The notes under the pieces are model-generated. The model was not told the origin of the DNA. It saw only the letters and a program-made list of their open reading frames with translations, and searched no databases. A DNA stretch of 50,426 nt from Gemmatimonadota bacterium (GTDB taxonomy: Bacteria; Gemmatimonadota; Gemmatimonadetes; Gemmatimonadales; Gemmatimonadaceae), in NCBI GenBank assembly GCA_027622655.1, contig JAQBYI010000024.1, positions 1 through 50,426 on the forward strand, written 5' to 3'. Shown piece by piece: positions 42,932-50,426 of the stretch (positions are counted from its first letter, which is position 1; every line of letters begins with the position of its first letter). The position numbers were made by a program, and so were the translations under genes.

Positions 42932-43141
42932 GTTTCGACTCCTTTCCAGGGATTTTTGAGAGTTGGGCCCAGAGGCGGTGGGGCAAGTCGCAAATACAGG
43001 GGTCGTGCACCGCGTTTCCATAAGGTAGAACAAATACAGCGCGTGGGTGCCGCTGCGGCCCAAGGTGAACCAACAGGTATGGGGTGCCGGTCCGCGGCTG
43101 GACTCTTAGGGTAACTTTAGCAGTCGGTTTTGGGAGCCAGA

Positions 43142-43639
43142 ATGCGGATTGCCGTGGTAGTCGCGGGGTTTGCGCTTGGAATGAGCGTCGAGGCGTGGCG
43201 CATGCAACCAAGTGATGCGGGGTGGGGCGCGCGGTACAAGGCAGCGGACGCGACGTTTGCCGGCACCTGGATCCGGGAGACAGCTCGCGGCGAGCTCACC
43301 GAGCGATGGACGCGGGTGAGCGATGAGACGATGGAAGGGCTCGGGTTCGCAGGTGCCGCCGGATCCAAGCGCGTGTCGGAGCACCTTCGCATCGAAATGA
43401 TGGGCGGTGAGATCTTCTACGTGGCCAAGCCGACGGAGAACGCGATGCCGACGCCGTTCAAATTGGGGGCAGCCGGCGATGGGCGTTTCGTGTTCACCAA
43501 TCCGGATCACGATTTCCCACAAACGATCGTCTACACCCGGAGAGGTGAGCGTGGTCTTCTCGTCCGCATTGAGGGGAGCGAGGGCGGCGTGATGCGCTCC
43601 GTTGACTTCAACTTCCTGAAGAAGCCGCCGACGCCGTAA
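43142..43639 (+). CDS. DUF6265-type small secreted protein
   Basis: 165 residues from ATG 43142 (TTG 43130 is also in frame). The N terminus is hydrophobic (IAVVVAGFALGMSVEAW), a possible signal or anchor. The domain pattern W..ar.elTERWTRV, MEGLGF, EHLRIEM, IFYVAKP, FVFTNPDHDFPQTIVYTR and LVRIEG matches DUF6265, a lipocalin-like beta-barrel family of unknown function. It is convergent with the ADOP gene (20 bases between ends). It lies 210 bases from the divergent amidohydrolase; that gap shows no further gene. Confidence 0.78.
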   Translation: MRIAVVVAGFALGMSVEAWRMQPSDAGWGARYKAADATFAGTWIRETARGELTERWTRVSDETMEGLGFAGAAGSKRVSEHLRIEMMGGEIFYVAKPTENAMPTPFKLGAAGDGRFVFTNPDHDFPQTIVYTRRGERGLLVRIEGSEGGVMRSVDFNFLKKPPTP

Positions 43640-43659
43640 TGCCGGTGCGGCCGCGCGCC

Positions 43660-46359
43660 TCAATCCGCCCTCAGCACCTCCGTCGGTGCCGTTCGACTCG
43701 CCCTGAGAGCAGGAATCCACGACGCAGCCAGCGCACTCGCAACGACGAGCAGAGGAACGAGCGCAAACGTCATCGGATCGGCCGGAGTTACCTCATATAG
43801 AAGGGTTCGCAGTGCGCCGGTGAGGGCGAGCGCCGCGCCAACACCAACCACGACCCCAGTGAGCGTGAGTACGAGTCCATGCCGCACGATGAGCCATTGC
43901 ACCTGACGGGCGCCGGCTCCGAGCGCGACGCGAATCCCCATCTCGCGCCTCCGGCGCCGCACGAGCTGCGCGACCACGCCGTACACACCAACGATTCCGA
44001 GCGCTACGCCGACTCCTGCGAAGGCGAGCATCAGGGTGGTGAGAAATCGGTCTCGGGCCAGTGCGGCCGAGCGAACGCTCTCCATCGTTCGAACGGACAC
44101 GATGGCGAGCGCGGGATCGAGTTCGGCCACGATGCGCCGGAGTGCGGGCGTCAACGCCGCCGGATCGCCGCTGGTCCGGACAACAAGCGTCATCCCCTGG
44201 CGCGGCTCCTGTGCGAGCGGTTCGAAGAACTCGGGCACGGGCGCCACGGCCATCGTGCCGAGGCGTTCGTCACCGACAACCCCGACGATCGTGCGCCAGA
44301 CGCTGGTGGCGTCCGGAACACGATCAAACGAAATGGTCAATCCGATCGGGTTCTCGTCCGGAAAGTGTTTGCGGGCGAACGCTTCGTTGATCAGCACGAC
44401 ATTTCGGCTCCCCACGCCATCGGTGCTGGCGAGAAGTCGGCCGCTGCGGAGCGGCACGCGCATCACTTCGTGGTACCGTGGCGTGACTTCGCGATGGCGC
44501 ACCTGCTCCGTTGACGGCGGCGCATTGCGCGCCAGCACCGAAAACTGGCTCGACCACGCCGGCGTTGTGAGCGGCAGCTGCGAAACTGACGCCGTGGCCA
44601 CAACGCCGGGGAGCGCGGCGGTGCGCTGTTCGAGTCCGTTGAAAAACTGCTCGACCTTGAACGCACTGTCGTAGCGCGTGCCGGGAAGGTTTATCGTCGC
44701 GGCAAGAACCCCGGCCGACTCGAAGCCCGGATGCACCAGTCGTAGTTCAGAGTAACTCCGCACGAGCAGGCCGGCGCCGAGCGCGAGCGTGACTGAGAGT
44801 GCCACCTCACCGACGAGGAGCAACTCGCCCCAGCGGCGCGCGCGAACGCTTCCTGTGGTGCTGCGTCCGTCGTCCTTGAGCACATCCGCCGGAACGCGGC
44901 GTGTCATCCAGAGGGCAGGGGCCACGCCGAAAGCCACGGCGCTGACCGCGGTCACAGCCGATACGTAGCCGAGCACCGTCCAGCTCATCGCGATGTCACG
45001 AACCGGAATGAGTCCCGGTGGCTGCAGTGCAACGAAGACGCGTGTTCCCCACCAACCGAGCGCGATGCCCGCCAGGCCGCCTGCCAGCGCGAGTACCGCG
45101 CTCTCGGTGAATGCCTGCCGGGCAAGTCGGCCCCGGCCCGCGCCGAGTGCAAGCCGCAATGCCGCTTCACGCTGGCGGCCAGCGGCGCGCACCAGAAGGA
45201 GGTTCGCGATGTTGGCGCATGCGATGAGCAGGAGCACTCCGACGGCGGCAAACATGACGAGCAGCGGTTCGCGTGTGTTGCCGACGAGGAAGTCGTGCAA
45301 CGGCTTGAACCCGGCTCCCATGTGCGTGTTCGTCTCCGGGTACTGACTCTGGAGTCGAGTGACGACGGTCTGGAGTTCGGCATCGGCCTGCTCTCGCGTC
45401 GCGCCGGGCTTGAGGCGCGCGACGGGTCGTACGAAATGCGCGCGGCGGAAGAACACCGCGGCGCGGTCCTCGCGCGGCCAGTTCACCGATGAATAAATAT
45501 CGGAATCGAGTCCGGGTATGGTGAACGATTCGGGAACCACACCAGCCACGCTCAGCGATCGGCCGTTGAGCACGATGGAGCGATTGACGATACCGCTGTC
45601 GCCGCCGAACACGTCGCGCCACACTCGGTAGCTGAGCACGACCGGGAACTGAGCCCCGCTGCGCCACGTCTCCGTCGAATCGAGCGTGCGTCCGATCACC
45701 GCGCGCACGCCGAGCACGGAAAAGAGATTTCCGGTCACCGACACGGCGTTGAGCAACCGCGGTTCCCCATAGCCAGTCAGCGTCGCGGCGCCGTTGAAGT
45801 TGTTCCACGCTGCGACGTCTTCAAACGACGACACCTGCTCGCGCCAGTCGAGGTAGTTGGCCGGCGCCACCTCGGCCTCGGTCCAGCCAAAGTCCGGATT
45901 CGTCTCGTATAAGCTGACGAGCCGGTCGGGCGCCGCGTACCGGAGCGGCCTGAGAATAACCGCACTGACTGCCGAGAATATTGCGGTGTTGGCGCCGATG
46001 GCCAGGGCGAGTGTCAGTATGGCGGCGATCGAGAAACTCGGACTCCGGCGTAGCGTCCGGATGCCGTAGCGCGCGTCAGCAAAGAATTCGCGGACCGCCT
46101 CGCGCCACCACAGAGTCCGCTCGCGGTGTGCAGCAGAGCTACGCACGCCGGACCGCGCGCCGAGAGTGGAATCGCCAAGCGCACGCAGCGCCTCGGCGCG
46201 CGCGGCGGCAGGATCCGCTCCACGGGCCACGAGGTGCTCCACGTGCTCGGTGATCATGGATTCCAGTTCGGCGTCGGCGCCCGGAACTGACGCGCCAGGA
46301 CGACGCAGGGCAAGGCCGAAGACGCGCCTGACGCCGGAGCGAATCTCGCGCGGGTTCAC
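43660..46359 (-). CDS. ADOP-type (duplicated orphan) ABC permease
   Basis: 899 residues from GTG 46359, which overlaps the PadR stop (GTGA). A cytoplasmic N terminus (VEHLVARGADPAAARAEALRALG, the permease-prefix domain) precedes two MacB-PCD/FtsX units. Helices occur at about 105-130 and four-helix blocks at ~370-480 (LLLIACANIANLLLVRAAGRQREAALRLALGAGRGRL) and ~780-890 (VVAQLVRRRRREMGIRVALGAGARQVQWL). The duplicated REx(4)RxALGAG signature is typical of MacB-like permeases. No ATPase is encoded beside it, as is usual in this family, which is expanded in Acidobacteria and Gemmatimonadota. The substrate is unknown, perhaps peptides or drugs. Confidence 0.93.
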   Translation of the reverse strand: MNPREIRSGVRRVFGLALRRPGASVPGADAELESMITEHVEHLVARGADPAAARAEALRALGDSTLGARSGVRSSAAHRERTLWWREAVREFFADARYGIRTLRRSPSFSIAAILTLALAIGANTAIFSAVSAVILRPLRYAAPDRLVSLYETNPDFGWTEAEVAPANYLDWREQVSSFEDVAAWNNFNGAATLTGYGEPRLLNAVSVTGNLFSVLGVRAVIGRTLDSTETWRSGAQFPVVLSYRVWRDVFGGDSGIVNRSIVLNGRSLSVAGVVPESFTIPGLDSDIYSSVNWPREDRAAVFFRRAHFVRPVARLKPGATREQADAELQTVVTRLQSQYPETNTHMGAGFKPLHDFLVGNTREPLLVMFAAVGVLLLIACANIANLLLVRAAGRQREAALRLALGAGRGRLARQAFTESAVLALAGGLAGIALGWWGTRVFVALQPPGLIPVRDIAMSWTVLGYVSAVTAVSAVAFGVAPALWMTRRVPADVLKDDGRSTTGSVRARRWGELLLVGEVALSVTLALGAGLLVRSYSELRLVHPGFESAGVLAATINLPGTRYDSAFKVEQFFNGLEQRTAALPGVVATASVSQLPLTTPAWSSQFSVLARNAPPSTEQVRHREVTPRYHEVMRVPLRSGRLLASTDGVGSRNVVLINEAFARKHFPDENPIGLTISFDRVPDATSVWRTIVGVVGDERLGTMAVAPVPEFFEPLAQEPRQGMTLVVRTSGDPAALTPALRRIVAELDPALAIVSVRTMESVRSAALARDRFLTTLMLAFAGVGVALGIVGVYGVVAQLVRRRRREMGIRVALGAGARQVQWLIVRHGLVLTLTGVVVGVGAALALTGALRTLLYEVTPADPMTFALVPLLVVASALAASWIPALRASRTAPTEVLRAD

Positions 46360-46697
46360 AGTGCACCTCTCAATCCCGGTGACCGTGCGTCGAGAATCGT
46401 CGCGAGTGCCGCGACTGACTGGCGCACGGACACTGAGTCGGCGCGCAGCTGTGTGCGCCCGGTTGTGGTCAGCGTGTAGTAGCGTGCGTTGCGATTGTTC
46501 TCGGTGACGCCCCACTCACCGGCGAGGAGTTCGCGTTCCTCGAGTCGGTGCAGCGCCTGAAGCAGGGCAGCGTTCTCTATTTGGAACTGGCCTTCCGACC
46601 GGTCAGCCAACCAGCGGGTGATCTCGAATCCGTGCATCGGGCCCCAAGACACGGCCTTGAGTACGAGAACGTCCAGCGTGCCTCTGATGAGTGCCAC
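46356..46697 (-). CDS. PadR-family transcriptional regulator
   Basis: 113 residues from GTG 46697, the typical short PadR length; no in-frame ATG gives a natural start. The winged helix reads IRGTLDVLVLKAVSWGPMHGFEITRWL, the recognition region NAALLQALHRLEERELLAGEW and the wing NNRNARYYTLTTTG. The gene is translationally coupled to the ADOP permease, so it likely represses that operon in response to a ligand. No clear ATGTAT-type operator is visible in the 121 bases upstream. Confidence 0.92.
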   Translation of the reverse strand: MALIRGTLDVLVLKAVSWGPMHGFEITRWLADRSEGQFQIENAALLQALHRLEERELLAGEWGVTENNRNARYYTLTTTGRTQLRADSVSVRQSVAALATILDARSPGLRGAL

Positions 46698-46818
46698 GGC
46701 GCCTCTGCCGATCCAAGGGACTCCTGTAAGACACTTGGAGGAGCGAAAGGGTTGGCGAGGTGGGAATGGATCGGCACGGGGGCCGTCCCGAGGCTCGGCC
46801 CACGGGCACCCTGCTACA

Positions 46819-48267
46819 TCACGGCGAGGGCCCACCGCCTGGCGTAGCGAGCGGCACGTACCCCGATTCCTGCTGCAGCCGCACCAGCTCGGCCTGCACG
46901 GCAGGCAGCGCTGCCCGCCCGGCCGATGACCCGATGATGTTTTCCATCTCGAACGGATCGGTCTCGAGGTCGTAGAACTCGTCCATACCGCTGAGGTCGT
47001 TGTACTTGATGTACTTGTACCGGTCGGTCCGCACCGCCTGATAGCCCATCGTCAGCATTCGCGGAAAGACGCGGTCGCTGTAGTACTCAATGAGAATGGA
47101 CGACCGCCAGCCCGGCGCATTTCCGTTGAGAACCGGCACCAGCGATTTCCCCTGGCGCGCCACGGTGTCACTCACACCGGCCAGGGCCAGAATCGTCGGA
47201 GCGAAATCGATGGCCTGAACCATCTCGGCGGGCGTCGAACCGGCGCTCGCGGCCTTGGGGTACCGAATGATGAGCGGAATGCGCGCCGTTTCTTCGTACG
47301 CCATGCGCCGCTCCGGGTCGAGCCCGTGCTCACCGTAGAAGTAGCCGTGGTCGCTCGTGAAGACGATGATCGTATTGTCGAGCTGGCCAATCTCCCTGAG
47401 CGTGGCAACAATCCTGCCGAGGCTTTCATCCACGCCGAGCACCATCTCGAGTCGCGCGCGGATGTCGGCGTCACTCGTTGCGGTGCTGCGGCCCAGCGGC
47501 GGCAACCCCGCGATCCGCCGCATCAGCGCCGGCTTATCCGTAGGGGCGACTCCGAAGTTCGCTCGGCGCGGCAACAATGCGTTGGCGTAGCGTCCCTTGT
47601 GCCGCTCGGCGGGAATGAATCCGGACGGCTGATCGCCGGTCAGCGCCGCCGTGCTCCCGTCGTCGCGCTGCATGACGTTGCGATGGAGCGCCTTGTGCGC
47701 GACAAAAAGCATAAACGGCGTGTCGCGCGAACCCTTGATGAAGTCCGTAGCGTAGTCAGTCAGGATGTCCGTGACGTAGCCCTTCACCTCCATGCGCTCG
47801 CCGTCAATGTTGAGATTGGGATCGACGGCCTCACCCTGACCCTTCATAGCGACCCAGCGTGTCCATCCGGGGCGCCGCGTGTCGTCGTTCCCCATGTGCC
47901 ACTTGCCCATGAAGGCCGTCTGGTAACCCGCGTTGGCGAGCGGAATAGCAAAAGTCTGCAGTCGATGCGTCGCCGAGTCGCGCGCAGTGTTGTCGGTAAT
48001 GCCGTTCGTGTGCGCGTACATCCCAGTGAGGATGCTGGCGCGGCTCGGGCTGCAGAGCGGTGTAGTCGAGAACACATTCAGGAACCGCGCGCCCTCGCGC
48101 GCGAGCTGGTCAACATTCGGCGTCTCGACAAACGGATGCCCGGCGATGCCGATGTCGTCCCAACGAAGGTCGTCCACGAGGATGAAGACAACGTTGGGCC
48201 GCGCCGATTCACCGGCCGGGCTGCACGCCAACGCGGCGAACACCGCAAACGTGATGAGTCGTCGCAT
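46819..48267 (-). CDS. Sulfatase (formylglycine-dependent), lipoprotein-like
   Basis: ATG 48267 gives 482 residues; ATG 48273 and GTG 48294 are alternatives. The N terminus (FAVFAALACSPAG) looks like a lipoprotein signal. The type I sulfatase site is CSPSRASILTG with Cys72, which must be converted to formylglycine by an FGE enzyme not present here. Metal ligands fit VDDLRWDD near 31-38 and FTSDHGYFYGEHG. MGKWHMG provides the conserved Lys-His. Substrate is perhaps a sulfated glycan. It lies 121 bases upstream of padR on the same strand, possibly one transcript. Confidence 0.93.
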   Translation of the reverse strand: MRRLITFAVFAALACSPAGESARPNVVFILVDDLRWDDIGIAGHPFVETPNVDQLAREGARFLNVFSTTPLCSPSRASILTGMYAHTNGITDNTARDSATHRLQTFAIPLANAGYQTAFMGKWHMGNDDTRRPGWTRWVAMKGQGEAVDPNLNIDGERMEVKGYVTDILTDYATDFIKGSRDTPFMLFVAHKALHRNVMQRDDGSTAALTGDQPSGFIPAERHKGRYANALLPRRANFGVAPTDKPALMRRIAGLPPLGRSTATSDADIRARLEMVLGVDESLGRIVATLREIGQLDNTIIVFTSDHGYFYGEHGLDPERRMAYEETARIPLIIRYPKAASAGSTPAEMVQAIDFAPTILALAGVSDTVARQGKSLVPVLNGNAPGWRSSILIEYYSDRVFPRMLTMGYQAVRTDRYKYIKYNDLSGMDEFYDLETDPFEMENIIGSSAGRAALPAVQAELVRLQQESGYVPLATPGGGPSP

Positions 48268-48429
48268 TAGCATTTGTCGGTTACCGGTGCACACGGAGTC
48301 ATTTCGCTACCTACGGGTGGGGGTGCAACGGCCGACTAGCGCTCGGGGTGGCGTCTCAGCCGATGAACTATGGAGGTAACCGGCGTGCAGCGCCATAGGC
48401 TGTGAGTTCTTGCAACACGACGGCCGGTC

Positions 48430-50193
48430 GTGCACCCTTCGCAAGTGAACGATCTCAGGCGACTACACGACGCGCGCCGGCGCTATTCGGCCGCCGATAC
48501 GGCGCTCAAGTGCGCCGTACTGCGATCGATCGTCTCGCGTGGCGTGAGGGTGAGGTCATGGGCAGCACTGGACCGGGTGCACGACGACCTGCTCTTCCTC
48601 TGTGCGTTTCCCGACTCGCCCGACGTTCTGGCGCTCGCCAAACGCGCGCTGGGCAAGATTGAACCGGCCCTGAGGACTCTCCGTGCCCGGCAGCGCGGGC
48701 TGGCAGACGATTCCGGCATCGCCGGCTCGGTGTCACGCAACGTCTACGACTACGCGGCCGCGCGTTGGCTCGCGACGAAATTTCCCGATGAAGTTGAGAT
48801 CGACTGGAAGGCGATCGACGATGTCGATCCGCTCGACACGCTGGTTGCCGCCGGCGTGCTGCGGGCCGAAGACGACGCCCTCGACGACGGTGAAACCGGC
48901 GCACGCGAGCTGCTGCGGATGGCCAGCCTGGCGTCGGGCGCAAACGATCTGGCGTGCCTCTTGGCGCTCGCTCCGCCCGCCCGTGACGCCGAAGAATTGT
49001 TCGGCAGGATGTATGACGCAACGGGGGTTCCGCTGCGCTGGAACCTGGCGGGGTCGCGCGGTTCGACCACGCACAACGCGCTCGCCGCTCGCCCGGCGTT
49101 TCGTACGGCATTGCGGCGCCCGTCCTCCGTTCCGGCGCGGGACATCGCCGTGCTGCTCCCGGGGATTCGGCTCGCCGGGAATAGTGAAGCGACGCGTATC
49201 ATCGATGCGGCGCGCGCGACGCTCGCCGCCCGCTGCCGCGACGTGTTCGCCACTTCGTGCGCGAATCCGGCGGAAGTATGGATAGCGCCGCTCGGTGAGG
49301 GCGCGGAGTTGGCGATTCTGGGGTTGCTCCCGCATCAGCGGGTGAGCATCGAGGCCAACTATGGATACGTGCTCTTCATTAATGGGGTTCCGGCGGCGTA
49401 CGGGGGCGTTTCGCCTTTGTATCGTCAGGCCAACACAGGGATAAATATTTTCGCGCCGTTTCGCGGATCGGAGGGTGCATTTCTGTGGACGCAGATGCTG
49501 CGAGCGTTTGCGTCGCTTTTCGGAATCACCCGGTTCGTCGTAAACGCATTTCAGTTCGGCGAGGAGAATGAAGACGCAGTCGCAAGCGGTGCCTACTGGT
49601 TCTACTGGCGGCTTGGCTTCCGCCCGGATTCCGCCAAGCTCCGCGCGCTCGCGATAGCCGAGTCACGGAGGCTGGCCGCGGCTGAGGCGCGTAGGCTCGC
49701 GGGGGGCAAGGGAGGGGCCGCAAAAGCGCGAACGAGTGCGCGTACGCTTCGCCGGCTCGCCGTCGGCGACCTGCACCTCACACTTCCAGGCGCGGCGCGA
49801 GCCGATCTATTCGACGAGCGCTGGCTGTCGACTTGCTCGCAGCTGGTCACGCGCATGCTCAGCGCCGCATATCCTCTGTCGCGCGATCGTTCAGCGCGAA
49901 AGGTCGCGGCGGAGGTGGCGAAGACCCTGGGCGCGCGCATCGCGCGATGGCCCCGGGCGGAACGGGCTGCGTTTGTTCGGTTGGCGCCCGTGGTGGCGCT
50001 GCTGCCGTCGTTGCGGCGCTGGAGTGCGCAGGACAAGCGCGCACTCACAGCGCTGATGCGGGCTAAGGGCGGACGGGTCGAACGGGACTTCGTGCTGCGC
50101 GCGGCCGCCCATCCCCGGTTCTTTCCGGAACTGATGGGCGTGGTGGAACAACACCGAAGCAACGATTCCCGCGCCAAAGGCATCCAAGACTGA
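48430..50193 (+). CDS. Large conserved-looking protein, function unknown
   Basis: 587 residues from GTG 48430 (GTG 48445 is a second option). A long frame with good GC-rich codon bias and no signal. The N-terminal half is helical with Arg/Ala-rich parts. The segment around residues 305-400 (EANYGYVLFINGVPAAYGG, GINIFAPFRGSEGAFLWTQML, FVVNAFQFGEENEDAVASGAYWFYWRLGFRP) has the look of a GNAT-like acyltransferase fold, with an end like the usual xxFYxxxGF. The C-terminal part is a helical Arg/Ala-rich domain. I do not recognise a named family. A stem (48416-48421 with 48427-48432) covers the GTG start. Confidence 0.75.
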   Translation: MHPSQVNDLRRLHDARRRYSAADTALKCAVLRSIVSRGVRVRSWAALDRVHDDLLFLCAFPDSPDVLALAKRALGKIEPALRTLRARQRGLADDSGIAGSVSRNVYDYAAARWLATKFPDEVEIDWKAIDDVDPLDTLVAAGVLRAEDDALDDGETGARELLRMASLASGANDLACLLALAPPARDAEELFGRMYDATGVPLRWNLAGSRGSTTHNALAARPAFRTALRRPSSVPARDIAVLLPGIRLAGNSEATRIIDAARATLAARCRDVFATSCANPAEVWIAPLGEGAELAILGLLPHQRVSIEANYGYVLFINGVPAAYGGVSPLYRQANTGINIFAPFRGSEGAFLWTQMLRAFASLFGITRFVVNAFQFGEENEDAVASGAYWFYWRLGFRPDSAKLRALAIAESRRLAAAEARRLAGGKGGAAKARTSARTLRRLAVGDLHLTLPGAARADLFDERWLSTCSQLVTRMLSAAYPLSRDRSARKVAAEVAKTLGARIARWPRAERAAFVRLAPVVALLPSLRRWSAQDKRALTALMRAKGGRVERDFVLRAAAHPRFFPELMGVVEQHRSNDSRAKGIQD

Positions 50194-50266
50194 GTACCGG
50201 CCCAACGTTCGGACCAGTACGGCACTACCGGGGTATTCCGGAACATCTCCCACTCTTGGGCCACAT

Positions 50267-50426
50267 ATGCCGATTCGGAAGACGCTGCTGCGCGCGCTGT
50301 TGATGGTTTCGCTAGCCGCCGGAGCCGCTTCGGCTCAAGGCGCAGTCGCTGCCGCAAACGGGTATGTCCCGTTTCTAGTTGAAAGTCAGGTGATGACTCG
50401 GGGGTCAACGGTCACGCAGCAACCTT
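50267..50426 (+). CDS. N-terminal part of a secreted protein (cut by window end)
   Basis: ATG 50267 opens a frame that runs off the window. The first ~24 residues are a clear signal peptide (basic start PIRKTLLRA, hydrophobic core, ASAQ cleavage). The visible mature part (AVAAANGYVPFLVESQ) is too short to classify. Confidence 0.6.
   Translation, partial: MPIRKTLLRALLMVSLAAGAASAQGAVAAANGYVPFLVESQVMTRGSTVTQQP

Noticed and set aside
1-50426. tRNA, rRNA or riboswitch in the gaps
   Set aside because: All gaps are under 300 bases; reading them by eye I found no cloverleaf-like sequence or known riboswitch core. A covariance-model search would be needed to be certain.

Overview
This is a GC-rich, gene-dense bacterial chromosome segment. 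I recognise about 48 protein-coding genes or gene fragments and see no tRNA, rRNA, CRISPR array or insertion sequence. The gene content suggests a Gemmatimonadota (Gemmatimonadetes) genome or a close relative: an ADOP-type permease with its PadR regulator, DUF5916 outer-membrane-like protein, many signal-peptide or lipoprotein hydrolases, a Hanks-type kinase, and a topA-trmFO-xerC-hslV-hslU backbone. This placement is inference from gene families, because no rRNA is present.

Left part (1-19 kb, mostly housekeeping). A pilin-like 3' end is followed by a sensor histidine kinase whose 3' end runs directly into the last ~55 codons of a PilQ-type secretin. Then come aroC and aroK (shikimate pathway), topA, trmFO, xerC, hslV and hslU. 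This is the order known from Bacillus, but a minus-strand gene sits in each later gap: a deoxynucleoside kinase, a threonine dehydratase and a two-helix membrane protein. After hslU follow an aminotransferase, a carbamoyltransferase (argF type) with a repetitive Lys/Ala tail, a 42-residue Lys-rich protein coupled to it by an ATGA overlap, a periplasmic asparaginase, a BCP peroxiredoxin and a formylglutamate-amidohydrolase-like lipoprotein. The last of these converges on an ABC1/UbiB kinase.

Middle part (19-30 kb). An M16 peptidase fused to membrane helices, two tandem deoxynucleoside-kinase paralogues, a secreted arginase-like protein coupled to an aminotransferase, a single-domain retropepsin-like protein, a VapBC toxin-antitoxin pair, gcvT, a sigma-54 activator with a degenerate receiver, a VF530-family protein and a YaiI/YqxD (DUF188) protein.

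Right part (30-50 kb, accessory and envelope). A chimeric lipoprotein/M16-tail gene, a cyanophycinase-like protein with a degenerate beta-lactamase-like extension, a PHP-domain lipoprotein, a zinc-knuckle SDR, DUF5916, a class V aminotransferase remnant, a Ser/Thr kinase, a cysteine-synthase-like enzyme, an amidohydrolase, DUF6265, ADOP plus PadR, a sulfatase, a large orphan protein and the start of a secreted protein cut by the window end.

Cross-cutting signals: (i) three places where only the 3' end of a gene family survives (PilQ, M16 peptidase, class V aminotransferase); (ii) a family of tandem heptamers with consensus CCGTNAR in three intergenic gaps; (iii) a second CTCCTCAC-type repeat in two gaps; (iv) 12-bp minisatellites at gene 3' ends encoding Lys/Ala or Thr/Ser/Ala tails. 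No stretch above 300 bases lacks a gene.
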